Assembly: GCA_945643635.1 (NCBI GenBank)
Contig: CALZFC010000043.1
Coordinates: forward strand, 1,954,501-2,018,500
Length of the DNA: 64,000 bases
Source of the DNA: Allodiplogaster sudhausi
Lineage: Eukaryota; Nematoda; Chromadorea; Rhabditida; Diplogasteridae
Direction: 5' to 3'
Shown in pieces: positions 37,540-49,467 of this stretch. Both the position numbers and the translations under genes were made by a program. A model generated the notes under the pieces. That model was not told the origin of the DNA and ran no database searches. It saw nothing but the letters and a program-made list of their open reading frames with translations. How positions within the stretch are numbered: position 1 is the stretch's first letter; each line of letters begins with the position of its first letter.

Positions 37540-38074
37540 GACATCCTCTTCTCCTACAGTATTTGCTTCTCTCCTGGAATATGCTGCTGTTGGCTATCTG
37601 CTCAAGAAACAAAGAAGAAAGGTTAGCACTCCTTTTAAATATCTTTCGATAAACGGATGAAGTGAAATAACCTCAGGTAACGTTGAATGGGAATGCGCCA
37701 GATGCTCCTACGGTGACTTACTTCGAAACGGACTCGAACTCTCTGGCAGCAACTCCGCAGAGGAATGGAAGACTTAGACACTCCGGCCAAGCCAATTCAA
37801 CGAGGGCAAAGAGGAGTATCGTAGCATTACAGGTCTCTCTCTCTCTCTCTCTTCTTTTCCACTTTTTATTCTTGCTGTCGTGATAGAAAGGAATGTTCAG
37901 ATGGAGACGGCCGAGTCCGCCGAGCACTGTCTGCCCCTCTTGGTGCTGCCAGTCAAGCCCCGTCGTCGCTGGCGCTTCCAGCCCGCGCAAGTGGATCTCG
38001 TTTCTCGCTTCGCTTTTCCTCTCTTCTTCACTCTCTTTCATCTTGCCTACTGGTCATTTTATCTAAGTCTTTAG
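34700..38074 (+). CDS. GABA-A receptor-like Cys-loop channel subunit, 5' exon(s) not found
   Basis: Fourteen exons in phase: 34700-34745, 34808-34875, 34923-35010, 35650-35785, 35964-36003, 36139-36177, 36260-36401, 36540-36604, 36730-36817, 36953-37014, 37210-37261, 37560-37621, 37677-37832, 37901-38074; 405 residues to TAG. It has loop-D motif LYLRQIW, WTPDTFF, the 13-residue Cys loop ([15 protein letters not shown]), no second disulphide in loop C, and M1 [16 protein letters not shown]2 is [16 protein letters not shown] with VSYVKSLDI after it, and M4 is [13 protein letters not shown]. These are GABA-A/Rdl/UNC-49-type features. At the inner end of M2 the usual Pro-Ala-Arg is Gln-Ala-Arg. 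The start and signal peptide are missing. They may lie 5' of the retrotransposon, which would then sit in the first intron. Confidence 0.92.
35446..37535. repeat. Simple repeats in introns of the GABA-receptor-like gene
   Basis: A roughly 42 bp GA-rich unit containing AGAGATCTAGAGA recurs at 35460-35575. (CT)n runs lie at 35873-35912, 36460-36492, 37300-37370, 37440-37476 and 37500-37535, and (GA)n at 37028-37066. Confidence 0.85.
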
Positions 38075-38250
38075 CTCATAAAGAAGCTAACTCACTTCTT
38101 TATGATCAATAACATTTTCGGCTCATGCAGCTTACTTGAATTTTTTATTTATTTCTGTGCATAGTAGATACATTTTGATCTTGGCTACTCAAAGTTAGCA
38201 AAGAATATGCTACGTTGTATGCGTGAACTTTGCAGAGCGAGAGAGAGAGC

Positions 38251-38282
<32 letters not shown>

Positions 38283-39016
38283 TAGAAGAATGAACAAACT
38301 TCCTGCTATTTTCAGTAGTTGAATGTTTCTTAATAAGCTCCCCACTGCCTGAGACTTCTTCCCCTTCCTCAGCCAAGTCACCGACTGGCCATTGCTCCCT
38401 CACCCAACAAAGAATACCGGAGATCCCATTGTGATCTACTGAAAGTCTGCGTCAACAAATTGCTTCCCTCTCTTCCATTCTTCATCTTTTTTCATGTTCT
38501 CTTCATCTCTCTACAATTATGTGTATAACTTCTTTCTCGTTATTCTCTGAAAGGCAACTTCCTTCATACGTCACTGACTTTTGTTGTGCCATAGATTATC
38601 TAGAAGTAGTCAGAAGTCCCTTCCTTGCTCCGTTCAGATTCTGTGATTATTCAGTTTTCAATGTCCCGTTGAGGATTCACGTGGCTTATGCTAATCCGGT
38701 ACTGAGAGCTGTTTACAATGCATTGCATATCCGCGGAAATATTCTATTATTTCATTCATTACAAACTTTTAAGTGAAAATTAAAGAGACTACATATATCA
38801 TTTAGCAAATATGATAATTTAATGTGAGCTTTTTTAAATGAAAGTCTTGTTTTATTCCTCAAGAATACTGAGGATACGAGTGATAAAATAGTACATGATT
38901 GAGATCTTTGTAGAATGACAGGGAAAACTGAAATAGACATGCAATTCACGTACAGAAGATGGAGGACTGGGAATAGAACGAGAGAAGCCAATGAATGAGA
39001 GAATAAAAGAATGAAA
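38075..39016. other. Intergenic, no gene recognised
   Basis: AT-rich with a (GA)n run at 38236-38282. A long minus-strand open frame overlaps part of it but does not match the spliced gene at 39017-40555. Confidence 0.55.
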
Positions 39017-40161
39017 TTAGCAATAGGCATTCTTGAGACTTCGTCTGTGGTGTCGGAAGTGGAGAAGAGCAGAGGAAGGACTGTCGCGGAGTTCGCAGAA
39101 AGTGAAGCCGCGCTCGTCCCGGCGAGGGACGGCGAATGAGAAGGAAGGGCACTCGCGCCCTCAACATACGGTCTTTTTATCATTAGAAGAATTATATTTA
39201 TCATACACCATAATATTATTATACGACAATCATGAATATAAATAGAAAAGAAAACGCATTTTGCTAAACTGACAGCATTTGCCGAAGAGGAAATGAGTTC
39301 CACTCTCGCAGACGCAGCGAGGAGGCTGCTGCCCCCCGTCGCAGAGAGTCGTCTCACAAGCACGGCGGCACTGCTCCTAGTGCACACAACCCGTCTCATT
39401 TGGACGGAGGGCTGGAGAGACACAGAGAGATACAGAGTGAGAGAGAAAGGGAGAGAGAGAAAGAGTGAGAGAGAGTGAGAGACAGAGAGGAATAGAGAGA
39501 ATGAGGATGAGGAAAAGACAAATGAGGAAAAGACAAATGAGGAAAAGACAAAGGTATTACAAGTAAATAAATACGTACGCATACCTGAGCTTGAACTTGA
39601 ACTAGTAGTTGTATAAAATGTAACCTGGAAGACAGCATCCAGCATGCTGAATGGTTGCATGGAAGCAACTCTGATCTGTCGGGCAGTCAGCGGTTGTGAC
39701 GCAATCTGAAGGGAGGAAGTGAAGAGTGAGGAAGAAGAAGAAGAAGAAGGAGGATAGAGGGTACCTCTTTGACAGACGGGATCATCGGAAGGTTCTTGAG
39801 TGAGAGGGCGAGGGGCATACCAAGGATGAACTCCCAGCCATCCACCAGCCACAGCCAACTTAGCAGGGACAGGGCCAGCACACGGGAAATCGCCATCATC
39901 ACTATAACATGAAAACAATATATGAATATTTTGTTGAATTGTCTTGTTTAACTGAGATTCTATGCTAACACTGCATTGACTAGGCTGGAATCAAACGAAA
40001 GATGTAAGAAATAAAGCCATCCATAAACAACGACCCATTCAGAGATGGCCGGTAAAAATAATGAAACGAGAAGTAGCGCCTGAGGTTACGTGGACAGCAA
40101 ATAGAGAAGAGGAAGAAGAATGACTGAGACAAAGATGGAGAATGAGATGAAGACAGAGGAG

Positions 40162-40192
<31 letters not shown>

Positions 40193-40555
40193 AATGAAGA
40201 GAGAGAGGGAGAGAGGTAGAAAAAGGGAGAGAAATGAAGAGAGAGAGGGAGAGAGGTAGAAAAAGGGAGAGAAATGAAGAGAGAGAGGGAGAGAGGTAGA
40301 AAAAGGGAGAGAAATGAAGAGAGAGAGGGAGAGAGGTAGAAAAAGGGAGAGAAATGAAGATAGAGCGAGGGAGAAGATAAAAGACGGAGAAGAAAGAAGA
40401 GGTGAGAGATAGCGAGGGAGAAGAGAGACATGGAGGAGAGACAGAGACAGATGGTACCTTCCGGTATAAGACATATGACTGATTCTGAGGCCGATAGAGA
40501 GAAATGAAATCTTTAGTCCAGCTCTCCATTCCATAGGCTGTACGACAGACTCCAT
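39017..40555 (-). CDS. Cysteine-rich protein, probably secreted or extracellular, with a 17 nt microexon
   Basis: Seven minus-strand exons join in phase: 40555-40458 (first ATG considered), 40079-39981, 39901-39765, 39705-39625, 39601-39585 (17 nt), 39376-39274, 39159-39017 (stop TAA); about 225 residues. The middle and C-terminal parts hold about 14 Cys in EB/lustrin-like spacing: DCVTTADCPTDQSC with a following CC, then CRRACETTLCDGG, RCVCESGTHFLFGKC and RECPSFSF. No family is certain. The N-terminus lacks a clear signal peptide, so the true first exon may lie further upstream (an in-frame ATG also exists near 40650). The donor-acceptor phases leave only this reading open through all exons. 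Confidence 0.7.
40157..40371. repeat. 40 bp minisatellite plus (GA)n
   Basis: Four copies of a 40 bp purine unit (containing GGTAGAAAAAGGGAGAGAAA) start near 40191, preceded by a GA run. It lies in the first intron of the minus-strand cysteine-rich gene. Confidence 0.9.
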
Positions 40556-40800
40556 TGCACTCTCTTTGTAAATTAGTGAACCAAACAAGAAAGTCAAGGA
40601 TTTAGTTAATATCGAACCCCCTTCATTCTGCCTCCGTTCTCGTTCCTTCATCTTTAAACGTACTCTCTCTCTCTCGCGTTCCCTCGCTCTTGGTCACACA
40701 ATCGCTCCCTCTTGTCGCAGTTCCTATGTTTTTCCCATTATTTTTTATTCCTCAATTCTCTTATTTAATATACTGAACGAAATCTTTTGTCCTTCCATTC

Positions 40801-41951
40801 TTGCACGATTGGACAAAGCAGAATACTTGGCAAGATCAGTTGGATCGGCCATTCACAGCTCGAAGTGAAAGAGAAAGTGGCGAGGGCGGGAATGGATCAA
40901 CGGAGAGATTTCATTGTGGAGAGAGTGAAATGGCTCTTCGATATCTTCTGTTCTCTTCATTCCTACTGAGGCAGCCTCCAGCAGTGTCTCCCTTCCTCGC
41001 TTCTCTCTTCTCTTCTGTTTCCCAGGCTGGAAGGACTTCCAATTGCAAGTAAGTTGGTTGAACTTGCGACTCTCTTTGCCATTAGCAAGAAGAGTAAATG
41101 CTGTGCATAGAGACTGGAGCGAGTTCGGGCCTTGTTTCTCCACGAATGACCGTTCATTCTGGAAGAAGCTTCCGAAGCAGTGCTATGAGAACAGATTCAT
41201 GTCGGTCCGTCTCTTTCCTTCTTAATTTCTCCTATTCATTCCCTCTCTACAGATGATAACAGGATTGGGTGGCCCAATCGTGGCTCGCTCGATGGCCTAC
41301 GCAGAACAGCTGAACAAGTCTGCGTCAGCCTGCGGAATGTGCAATGTGCAAGTGTCTTGCAGTCCCTCGTGTCACTACGAACCCGGGTTTGAATAGACTT
41401 GTCTGTGATAGAATGAACTCGATGTATTCAGCGGGAACTCCTTTGGAGTAGTTGACCGAGTCTGTGATCTCCCCACTGAGAGGCAGGCCTGCGCCATGAC
41501 CTCTCATGCCTATGATCCAGAGAGAGGCGAATGCCGCATTTGGCCGCCCCGGTTAGCACATTGAGAAATCACAAAAGCCATTACAGCAAATATACAGATG
41601 ATCCTTTTACTTGAAAAGATTTAGGCAGGTTACGTCGGTAGACTTCCTTGGCCCATTGGTTCCTCCAGCCATACGGGACCAAGTATGGTCTCTGAAACCG
41701 GTTAACTGTATAAGGTCATTTATAACCCTCTTTTATTAATGCTAACTTTATGACTAATTATTAGTTCGAAGGAAGAACAGTGGCAATTCAGCATTGACGG
41801 GAAGTGTTTCTGTTGCTGCTCTCCCTTCCACCCCAATCCCTGCGATGCGCAGTGCACTCTCTCCCCATGCAGCCGTCGGCTTTCATTCACATCCACTACT
41901 ATCAAAATCCTTCGCAGGAAGTTCCGAGATGCCACTGAAACGTCTCCATAG
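40801..41951 (+). CDS. Second cysteine-rich protein, 5' end undefined
   Basis: Seven plus-strand exons in phase: about 40801-40949, 41026-41048 (23 nt), 41086-41204, 41253-41368, 41432-41551, 41625-41687, 41765-41951 (TAG). Notable segments are [14 protein letters not shown], which resembles the start of a thrombospondin type-1 repeat, then [37 protein letters not shown] and the Cys cluster [17 protein letters not shown], with a basic tail. Cys spacing suggests an extracellular disulphide-rich protein. The family was not recognised. The start was not found. The exon at 41253 could alternatively be read in another frame, with a different donor. Confidence 0.6.
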
Positions 41952-42684
41952 TTCTTACTAGCATTTTAATCATTTTATCTCAAAGGAAGGCAGCCAACTT
42001 ACAATGTATCAACGTATGGAACAAGCTTGTGACATCTCAAACATTTCATGTTTACCAGCATTTACACTTCTAGCGAACGTTACATCAAAACTGATCTGGA
42101 ATGAGTGAAGGCAGAATGAGCTGAGGAATGCAAAGAAGGAAATGGCAGGAGGGACAAGCAGTGAGAAGAGCAACCGAGAAGAATGGGATTAGACTAGAAT
42201 CGCGGAGCCAAAGAGAGCTTGGGACAGCTGGGAGCTCGGGAGCGGAGACGGGGAGGGCAACCCCGGTCGGGAACACTACTAGCCAGACTCCCTCTGCCCA
42301 CTGCAGAAGACTCAGGTCGAGGAGGAGCCACACTCCGCTGCCCTTCACGGGTTCTTCCCCTCAAACACATCTATCTTCTCTTTCCTCTACTCTCATCTAT
42401 ATCTACTAACGCCTCTATTTACTCGTAGTCGGAAACAAAGAAAGTGCCACATTGTGAATGGCAACACACATTTATATTGACGCCCGTGCACTATTTTTTT
42501 TTTAATTAATAGAAAAATGGTCCCTATTAAAATCTGTTATTGGCTTGGTAACGGTAGAGTTCTGGCTTGAATGAAGCAATTTCATCGCATTGGTTAACTA
42601 GTTGTAAGAGGGAAGCAGTGCATAATGGAAAGGGAGGGAGGTTAGTTAAACGAAGAGGACGGGAGGACGAGAAAGAAGAGCTCG
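41952..42684. other. Intergenic between convergent genes
   Basis: A plus-strand open frame at 42128-42409 encodes a basic, Ser/Thr-rich stretch. It has no splice partners or family, so I do not call it a gene. Confidence 0.45.
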
Positions 42685-45600
42685 TTACTTGATGGCTGAA
42701 GAACCAGGTCGAAGTTCCTCCAATTCTCGAAGTACGGGAGAAGAGTTCGCTGCCTTTCCGAAACTACAACTCGCCGCCAGGGAGTGGGCTAACTGAAATT
42801 GCTTCATCACCTAATTTAAAAATCAAGCTTTCAAACAACACACGTTGTTCTTAAAAACGGACATCGGCAAGCTGAATGGAGAGATTATCTCGGAATACTT
42901 GTTGTTCAGCCGCAGGTAAGAGAAGTTGATCGGAGAACCTCTAAACTTATGGTCAGGTTGGTCCAGCATCCAGAGAAAGTAGAACTGCCAACTTGAAGTG
43001 TTTTTGCAGCCTCGGTCATACGGGCGTCATTTTCACGCATCTCTTCTGTGAGAATGGCGAGTTGTTCTTCCACTGACCGTCTTCCCTTAACATTTACAAT
43101 CACAGCTCAACAATAGCAAGAGTATTGATGCAAAAGAAGCCTAATGATAATGACAGTAGTAAAATTGCTCCAAAGTCTTATTCCATAACAAAAATCTGAA
43201 ACCTTGATTGTGGGCGCAGAATGAGTATCCGAGTTAAGGCTGTTTCCAACTGAAATGAAGAACTGGTATGATTAGGAGTAACGAAAGGAAACAAGAGCCA
43301 GAGAAGAAGGGCGGACCGTGAGAGGAAGGTCGCTCCTTCCTCCGCGCCTTTCCAAAGATCGAATTCTTTCCGGCTTTGGACGGCGTGCTGGGGCGCGATT
43401 GCATTTCGTCTTCCCTTCAAGTAATATCCTCAATCACGAAATGAAGATAAAGATAGGAATAATCGAGAAAAGAACATGAATGAAATAGAGATCTGACTTG
43501 GTAGACTCGGCCAGGACAATGGGAGGACCGCCGTTGGAGAAGCGATTTGGATGGATAGTTCCCCCCACTGTGAGGTGAGGGAAGCTCAGAGATTCGGAAG
43601 ACTTCTGAGGCCGGGAATACCTCTGAAACCATTTTTTTTACGCGAATATTTTTGGACAGGCACTCTGGAACTAAGAAAAGGGAGCATCCGACACGGGTTG
43701 GGGAGTTAAACAACTTTCACATCGACATGCCATGGAAGGGCACTCAAATGACACGAAAAAAAGACAAAAAGAGAACATCTCTCAGAACGTGCCTTTGGAT
43801 ACCGAAGGTGCAGGACGAGTTTGCTAAACTCGACAACATCGGAGATTGGAGGAAATCGCATGAGATACTGTAGGCAGCCACTGTAGTCGGAACACAACAC
43901 TGAAATCAACTCTTTCTAATGGCACATTGTTCCTTTTTTTTTAAGAAAAAATAACTGCAAATGAATGAAAGATGAAACTCGCGTAAAACGAACATAGCGG
44001 TTTGATGTGAAGAAGCATGGCAATGAAGAAGCACTCGACAATGGAAACCAAGGGCTGCTGAGAGAAGAGAACATCCCAGACAAAGAGGAGGTCGTGCAAG
44101 GGAAATTCCCGGCCGAACAACAGACGCAGCCATCTTCTATAAAAAGGCACAATTACGCATTCAAATTACAAAAATGACAGTGTCTCATAATCAAAGGAAA
44201 GAAGAGGGGGAAAGACAAGACAAAGAGCGAAATCTAACATTCCATATAGTTGAGGAGGGATGTCGAGGGAGCAGAGATGCGTGTGAAGGCACTCATCCAC
44301 CTCAGCAAGGCGCTTTCCGATTCTCGCCAACTCATTCATTAAAAGAGAAGTCGCCGGAGCATCCTTCAAGTTGGAAAGGTTCGAACAATTCTAACTCCTC
44401 TACAGTGCTGAACAAGGGCGGCGCATGCGCCGTGTTGTACCCCCCGGCCGGCTCAAAATTCCGTTAAACCCCCCCCCCCGGATGAAACATTTTTTTGCTT
44501 GAAAAACGGCACTTTTTCCACAGGAAAGGTGATTTTTGATAGAAAAAGTCATTTTTTCGGCTTTGTACCCCCCGGCCTGGAGTCCTGCGCCGGGCCTTGT
44601 TCAGCTATGCTCCTCTAACATTAGTTAACCTGCATTCTCATGAATGGTTGCGGAAATGGAGACGGAGTTCTCTCTACCATTGGTGAACAGCCATCTTGAT
44701 ACCAATCAGATACTTCACGCATTAACTCCATGAATAACGTGCTTAAAATGACGCGAATATTAAAAAAACAATTCAATAATATTAAAAAAGACAAACTAGG
44801 AATCATGTTCGAGGAAGTCTTCATTGTACACTTCACAAAGAACGTTCCTTTCATCAGATGATAAAGGTCTATAAAGAAGAAAAACATGAGACTTTGCTTG
44901 GCCTTGCAATGATACAAAAAGGAGACTCACATTAACGCTTCGGTCTCCTTGTAATGTTCATATGTTTGCTGATCAGAGTAAAGAACGAAAACCAAAGGAG
45001 CAAGAAGCTCGTGCATGCCCTGCTAACATTCCATTACCTTTTTTTCACTCTAAATCCTAATTTCACTTTATTAAATTTCGAATACCAATTGTTAAAAATT
45101 TGAAAAAAATACCAACTTGTTTGTACATTATGTAGGGGTGATCCTTCGCATATACCAGTAAAATAGTTGACAATATGTTTTTAATCTTGGTCATTTGAAA
45201 GAATTCCATCTCCGGAAAGCTGAAATTCATTTTCATAGCACAAGATTGGTTGGAACAACAAGGAAAACAAACCAGCGCATAACATCCTTTCCAATCAGAT
45301 CACGAATTTCCCCGTCTTCGAAGAACTTCCTCCATGTGCTCTAAAAACGACGATTTTCGGCATGAATAACGTGCTTCAAATTAAGAGAATATTTCAAAGG
45401 AAAAAACCACAATTAAACAATGATAGTAATTTTAACTTTTTTTTAACCTTTTCGTACCAGATTTTCAGTATTAAACATACTGATAATTGTTAGCTTTAAG
45501 AGACACTGACATTTTCAGCATCGCTAAGAGGGTTGTGAACGGTAGGATCGAGAGAAGCGGCATCGATGAAGTGAGGATCATTGATATGCCTCGCTCTCAG

Positions 45601-45996
45601 TCCATCGTAGTTGGCTCGAGATCTGCACAACACCTCCGACCACTCATCCTTTGCTAGCGGCAACGCCTTCAGCAACATCTTAATAAAGCAATATTTGATA
45701 AACTATATCATCAACACTCTGATGCCATGCAGTGATACAATTTTCAGGATAAATGATGAACCAAAATACAGCACCCTCCAAACAATGGCGCGGACGGAAG
45801 AAGTTCGGAGGTCGCCAGAGATGCAAAGGCGAATCAGGTAGTCAGCAGAAGGCCGCTGTCTCATGATTGCGATGTAATCACATCTAGAATGAACTCGTCT
45901 TCACCATCTCAACCTGAGAAATGGAGAAGAGAATACATACATGCCGGGTTGCTTGATGGAAGTGATGAAGCCCCGTCTCTCTTCCTCGTGTGGCAT
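42685..45996 (-). CDS. TBC1D5: TBC1D5-like Rab GTPase-activating protein
   Basis: TBC-domain GAP; vertebrate TBC1D5 acts on Rab7 with retromer. Exons (minus): 45996-45937, 45855-45775, 45678-45511, 45340-45273, 45219-45117, 45019-44931, 44868-44797, 44741-44630, 44363-44239, 44136-43990, 43880-43793, 43622-43498, 43414-43317, 43249-43203, 43085-42993, 42940-42863, 42810-42685; about 559 residues. TBC1D5 hallmarks in order are RARHINDPH, NPLSDAEN, the Arg-finger motif IGKDVMR, YKQGMHELLAPLVFVL (YxQ Gln finger), DFLEHDSY, DIPPQLYG and RWLRLLFGREFPLHDLLFVW. Both catalytic fingers are present. The C-terminal third (Ser-rich, then a coiled coil) is shorter than in vertebrates. The first exon is the least certain. 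The intron after 43793 has a GC donor, and the intron at 44364-44629 contains a small transposable element. Confidence 0.93.
44407..44605. mobile_element. Small TIR element (about 200 bp)
   Basis: The ends are inverted copies of GCTGAACAAGG (44407-44417 and 44595-44605), continuing imperfectly with GGCGC. Inside, the word TGTACCCCCCGGCC occurs near each end in the same orientation, with a C10 run between them. Non-coding; family unknown. Confidence 0.6.
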
Positions 45997-46399
45997 GGCT
46001 GGGAGAGCTCCGCCTGCTTCTCCTCTTCATGCATACATTCTTCTCATCGCATTGCCTTCTTAACATTTTGCTAATTTCGATCAAGACCAAAGGGAAGAAA
46101 ACAACAAACAATTCAGCTACTGCATCCTTCTTACTTTCTTTTTACTTACAAGAAATGTTGGCAAGCTGCCAGATGAATTGGCAAAGTGCCAGCTAAAAAT
46201 AAAATTCTTTTTAAGAGTCAGAAAATTTAAACTTAACTGAGTATCATACTTTTTGCGTTATGGAGAGGAAAGCAGAGGACTTTCTGAATTCTCTTTTAGT
46301 TGTTCAGTTTCAATGTTTGGACATTGTTTTATTCTTTTTAATGTTGAAGTTTGTTTTTTATCTGTATTTTTAAAAGGGTTCGAATTTTTCTCAGGTAAA
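45997..46399. promoter_or_regulatory. Divergent promoter region between TBC1D5-like and RPSA
   Basis: Only 403 bp separate the proposed start codons of these head-to-head genes, so their promoters must share this interval unless further 5' exons exist. A TTTTTCTCAG sequence just before the RPSA ATG could be a cis or trans splice acceptor. No TATA box was assigned. Confidence 0.4.
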
Positions 46400-48160
46400 A
46401 TGTCGGGCGGTTACGAACCGTTTGCGCTGAAGGAGGAGGACTGCACGAAGCTTTTGGCCACCCAGGCTCACATTGGCACCTCCAATGTTGACCACCAAGT
46501 CGAGCAGTACGTCTACAAGCGCCGTTTCGATGGTTCTTTTTTTGCTTCATTGCCTATACCGTTTATTTTTTATGCCCGAGCGAGGTTTTCAACGTTGTGT
46601 TGGTCATGGATATTGCTGCTTCCTATTAATCATGAAAGCTTTTCAGGAACGCACATCATTAACCTGCGTAAGACCTGGGAGAAGCTTCTCCTGGCGGCGC
46701 GTGCCATCGCTGCCATCGAGAACCCCGCCGACATTTGCGTCGTCTCGGCTCGCCCGTTAGTTTCTTGATATTTTTAAGATAGCAAAGTGAAATTCTTCCT
46801 CATCACTTTTTGCTATCAGCTTTTCTATGCGGATTCAGTTCTATATTATTTAATCAGTGCAAGAGATGTGCTACCAATATGATTAGAGGGAATGGATGGC
46901 TAAAGTTGATTAATGCAAATGGATAAATATGTCACATGGTGTTTACCGTAGTATTTTAATGGTTTTGTGAACATTTTCATTGCCAATGTTGGTTTCCTCG
47001 ATTTGGAGCAAATTATGACGGCCGAAGTTTTGAAATGAATTTATGTCTAAGCGCATTTCTTTTAGGTACGCGCAGCGTGCTCTGCTGAAGTTCGCGGTGC
47101 ACACTGGTGCTACTCCCATCTTCGGCCGTTTCACTCCTGGTTGCCTCACCAACCAGCACCAGAAGGTCTTCAAGGAGCCTCGTCTCATCGTCATCTCTGA
47201 CCCCCGTGTGGATCACCAGGTTACTTGTGTGCCATTGGTCGAAATGCCCTTTAATGAAAAAAGTTAGTCTGTCTCTTTAATGATTTCTGCTCTTCTGTTT
47301 CCCCATAAGGTCTTTTCTTTAGGCGGTGACGGAGGCCTCCTACGTGGGAGTCCCAGTCATCTCCTTCGTCAACACCGACTCTCCGCTCAAGCTCATCGAC
47401 ATTGGCATTCCTTGCAACAACAAGGTCCGCGCGTGTCCATTTTTTCCTTGTTTACGTACTTGTTTTTTTTTATATTTTGGGTTTTCATTTGGTTAAATTT
47501 TTTTGAATAATGAATTTTTTGAGGTTTCGGGAGATAATATTTGGAAGATGTTGATAGTGTCACGTATTGAACAGCTATTTTTTCTTAATTCTTTTCAAAA
47601 TCTGGGATCCTGAAGTACAGGTAGAATTTTTAGGGTACATTGGGATAAAAAAAAATTTTCTTGAGGAACATTAATGACTGCTGGGAGTTATTTTTCTTCT
47701 GATTCCTCAGCTTGCAGGGAGAGCAATCGATCGGTCTGATGTGGTGGCTGCTGGCTCGCGAGGTGCTCATGATCCGTGGTAAGATCTCTCGCCAGACCGG
47801 ATTCGTCCTGGACGAGAAGGAGATCATGCCCGATCTCTACTTCTACCGCGACCCGCAAGAGCAGGAGAAAGAGGAGGCAGCCGAGACCGTCCCCGTTGTC
47901 GAGGTGGGGATGAGTCATCATCAGATAACTATCCATTACAATATTTGTAACTCTAGTGTCAAGGCTCTCAGTTACGAATCTGGTTTTTGCAGTACGAGCA
48001 GCCAAAGGAGGACCTCGGTGCTGAGGGAGCTCCTCTTGACTTCGGCGCTCCAGTTGAAATCAAGGACTGGGCCACGGAAACTGCGACGTGGCAGGCAGGG
48101 AAGCCGGCCGAAGAGGCGACCAACTGGGGAGGTGCTGCCCCCGGAGCAACCAACTGGTAG
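46400..48160 (+). CDS. RPSA: 40S ribosomal protein SA
   Basis: Small-subunit ribosomal protein uS2 (laminin-receptor family), needed for 40S maturation. Six exons: 46400-46532, 46647-46755, 47066-47219, 47323-47424, 47718-47903, 47993-48160; 283 residues. It starts [14 protein letters not shown]. Conserved segments include [61 protein letters not shown] and [16 protein letters not shown]. The acidic tail ends with a TNW repeat ([13 protein letters not shown]), as in many animal RPSA proteins. All introns are GT-AG. High GC codon third positions in exons fit a highly expressed gene. The ATG at 46400 matches the family N-terminus. Confidence 0.98.
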
Positions 48161-48706
48161 ACGGAAGTGGAGAAGGCTGTTGTCTGTTGTCTCCCTCCCC
48201 CTGCTGTCTCCCCCTAACATCTTCGAGTGCTCTGGCACTTCGCTTCATTTGTTATCCATGTTTTGTAATGGATAAAATGTTAAGTTACTTAGCAATACTC
48301 CTCTTAAAGAAAGTACATGGATTGTGTGAAGTTTACAGCGATTTGGTGACGTTCTACCAAGTTACATTTTGTGGTGCTCGGTTGGGCGGGGTGTTCGATG
48401 ACCGGCTTATCACAAGGAATGATTGAGTGCAGGAGGGCTTGGCCTGTTCGGGAGTCGTGTCTTCTCTCCCGTTTTCACTCTTTCTTGTAGAACTGGAGAC
48501 TGTCTAGAAGTCATGCGCAATTATAAAAAGGGACTGTGCGTCTAGCAAGAATATCTCTAGTTTCTCATCTGGTTTTGCCATTTCTCCATTTTTGCTTGGT
48601 TGTCGTTGCGCGCGCAGTTTTTGTGATGGTTTGCTTCCATCTCGTATCTTCACAAACACAGATATGCGATGTCTAATCTAGTTGAATGATTGAAGGGGAA
48701 GCTACG
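48161..48706. other. RPSA 3' flank and upstream region of next gene
   Basis: Unique sequence with no repeat or coding signal of note. Confidence 0.6.
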
Positions 48707-49412
48707 ATGAAGCGTGAGAACCTCCCTGGGTCGTCCTCTAAAAGAGCACACGAGGTTATTGCTTTCTTTCTTGGTACGTGATAAGGGAACTAATCGATGA
48801 TCACTCTGTCTTTTCCACTTCACAAGAATTACTTGGAATGAACTTTGACAGTCCCGTTTTGTGTCGTCAAGTACCACTCAATTCAGGATCTTGGAGTACT
48901 GTTGCGAAAGTACCCGATCGAAGTCTTCCAGAACTGGACCATCACTTCCGGAGAACAGTACTATGTTAAGGTACACTTTGTACAAGGCTTAAAACTAGTA
49001 ATATGCGTAGAATGTCAGTTAAAAATGTAGTTTAAAAGAGTATAATATGCGAAGTGATTAAGGCTCCGATTGACCGCATCGGCGAAGTCGCCTTCCACAT
49101 CCGCTCCCACATCACGGCACTCATCCTTGCTGGAAATCCTGCCATCTACTTCCTGCAGGTATGCATGGTTTTTTTTAACTCGATCCTAACATTTTCGGCT
49201 GATAAACTATTTTGTTAAGTACTTTTTGAATTATGACGTATCAAAAGCTGAGTGTGTATCCCGTGGCAGAGTGAACAGTATTGCAGATTATAAAATAGTA
49301 GTGTGTTTTTTTAGCGTCCTTCTAGTCCGGGAATGACTCGAACCGCCTTTGCCTTCTCTCAACTTGGATTGGAGACTTTCTTCACGTCATTGGTCACCTA
49401 TTACTTTTGTCA

Positions 49413-49467
<55 letters not shown>

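Noticed and set aside
39765..39896. Signal-peptide-like reading beginning MMAISRVLALSLLSWLW on the minus strand
   Set aside because: That frame breaks phase with the following exon, whose only Cys-rich reading requires a different frame.
38752..39918. Long minus-strand open frame of 388 codons
   Set aside because: It runs through introns of the cysteine-rich gene. Splice sites and Cys spacing support another reading in each exon.
40930..41048. Signal-peptide-like plus-strand reading starting [13 protein letters not shown]
   Set aside because: Its exit phase does not fit the next exon. Splitting it with a small intron (40950-41025) restores a continuous frame.
42863..42990. Minus-strand reading FYFLWMLDQPD in the TBC1D5-like gene
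   Set aside because: It would need an 8 nt intron. A 52 nt intron (42992-42941) with an in-phase coiled-coil exon fits.
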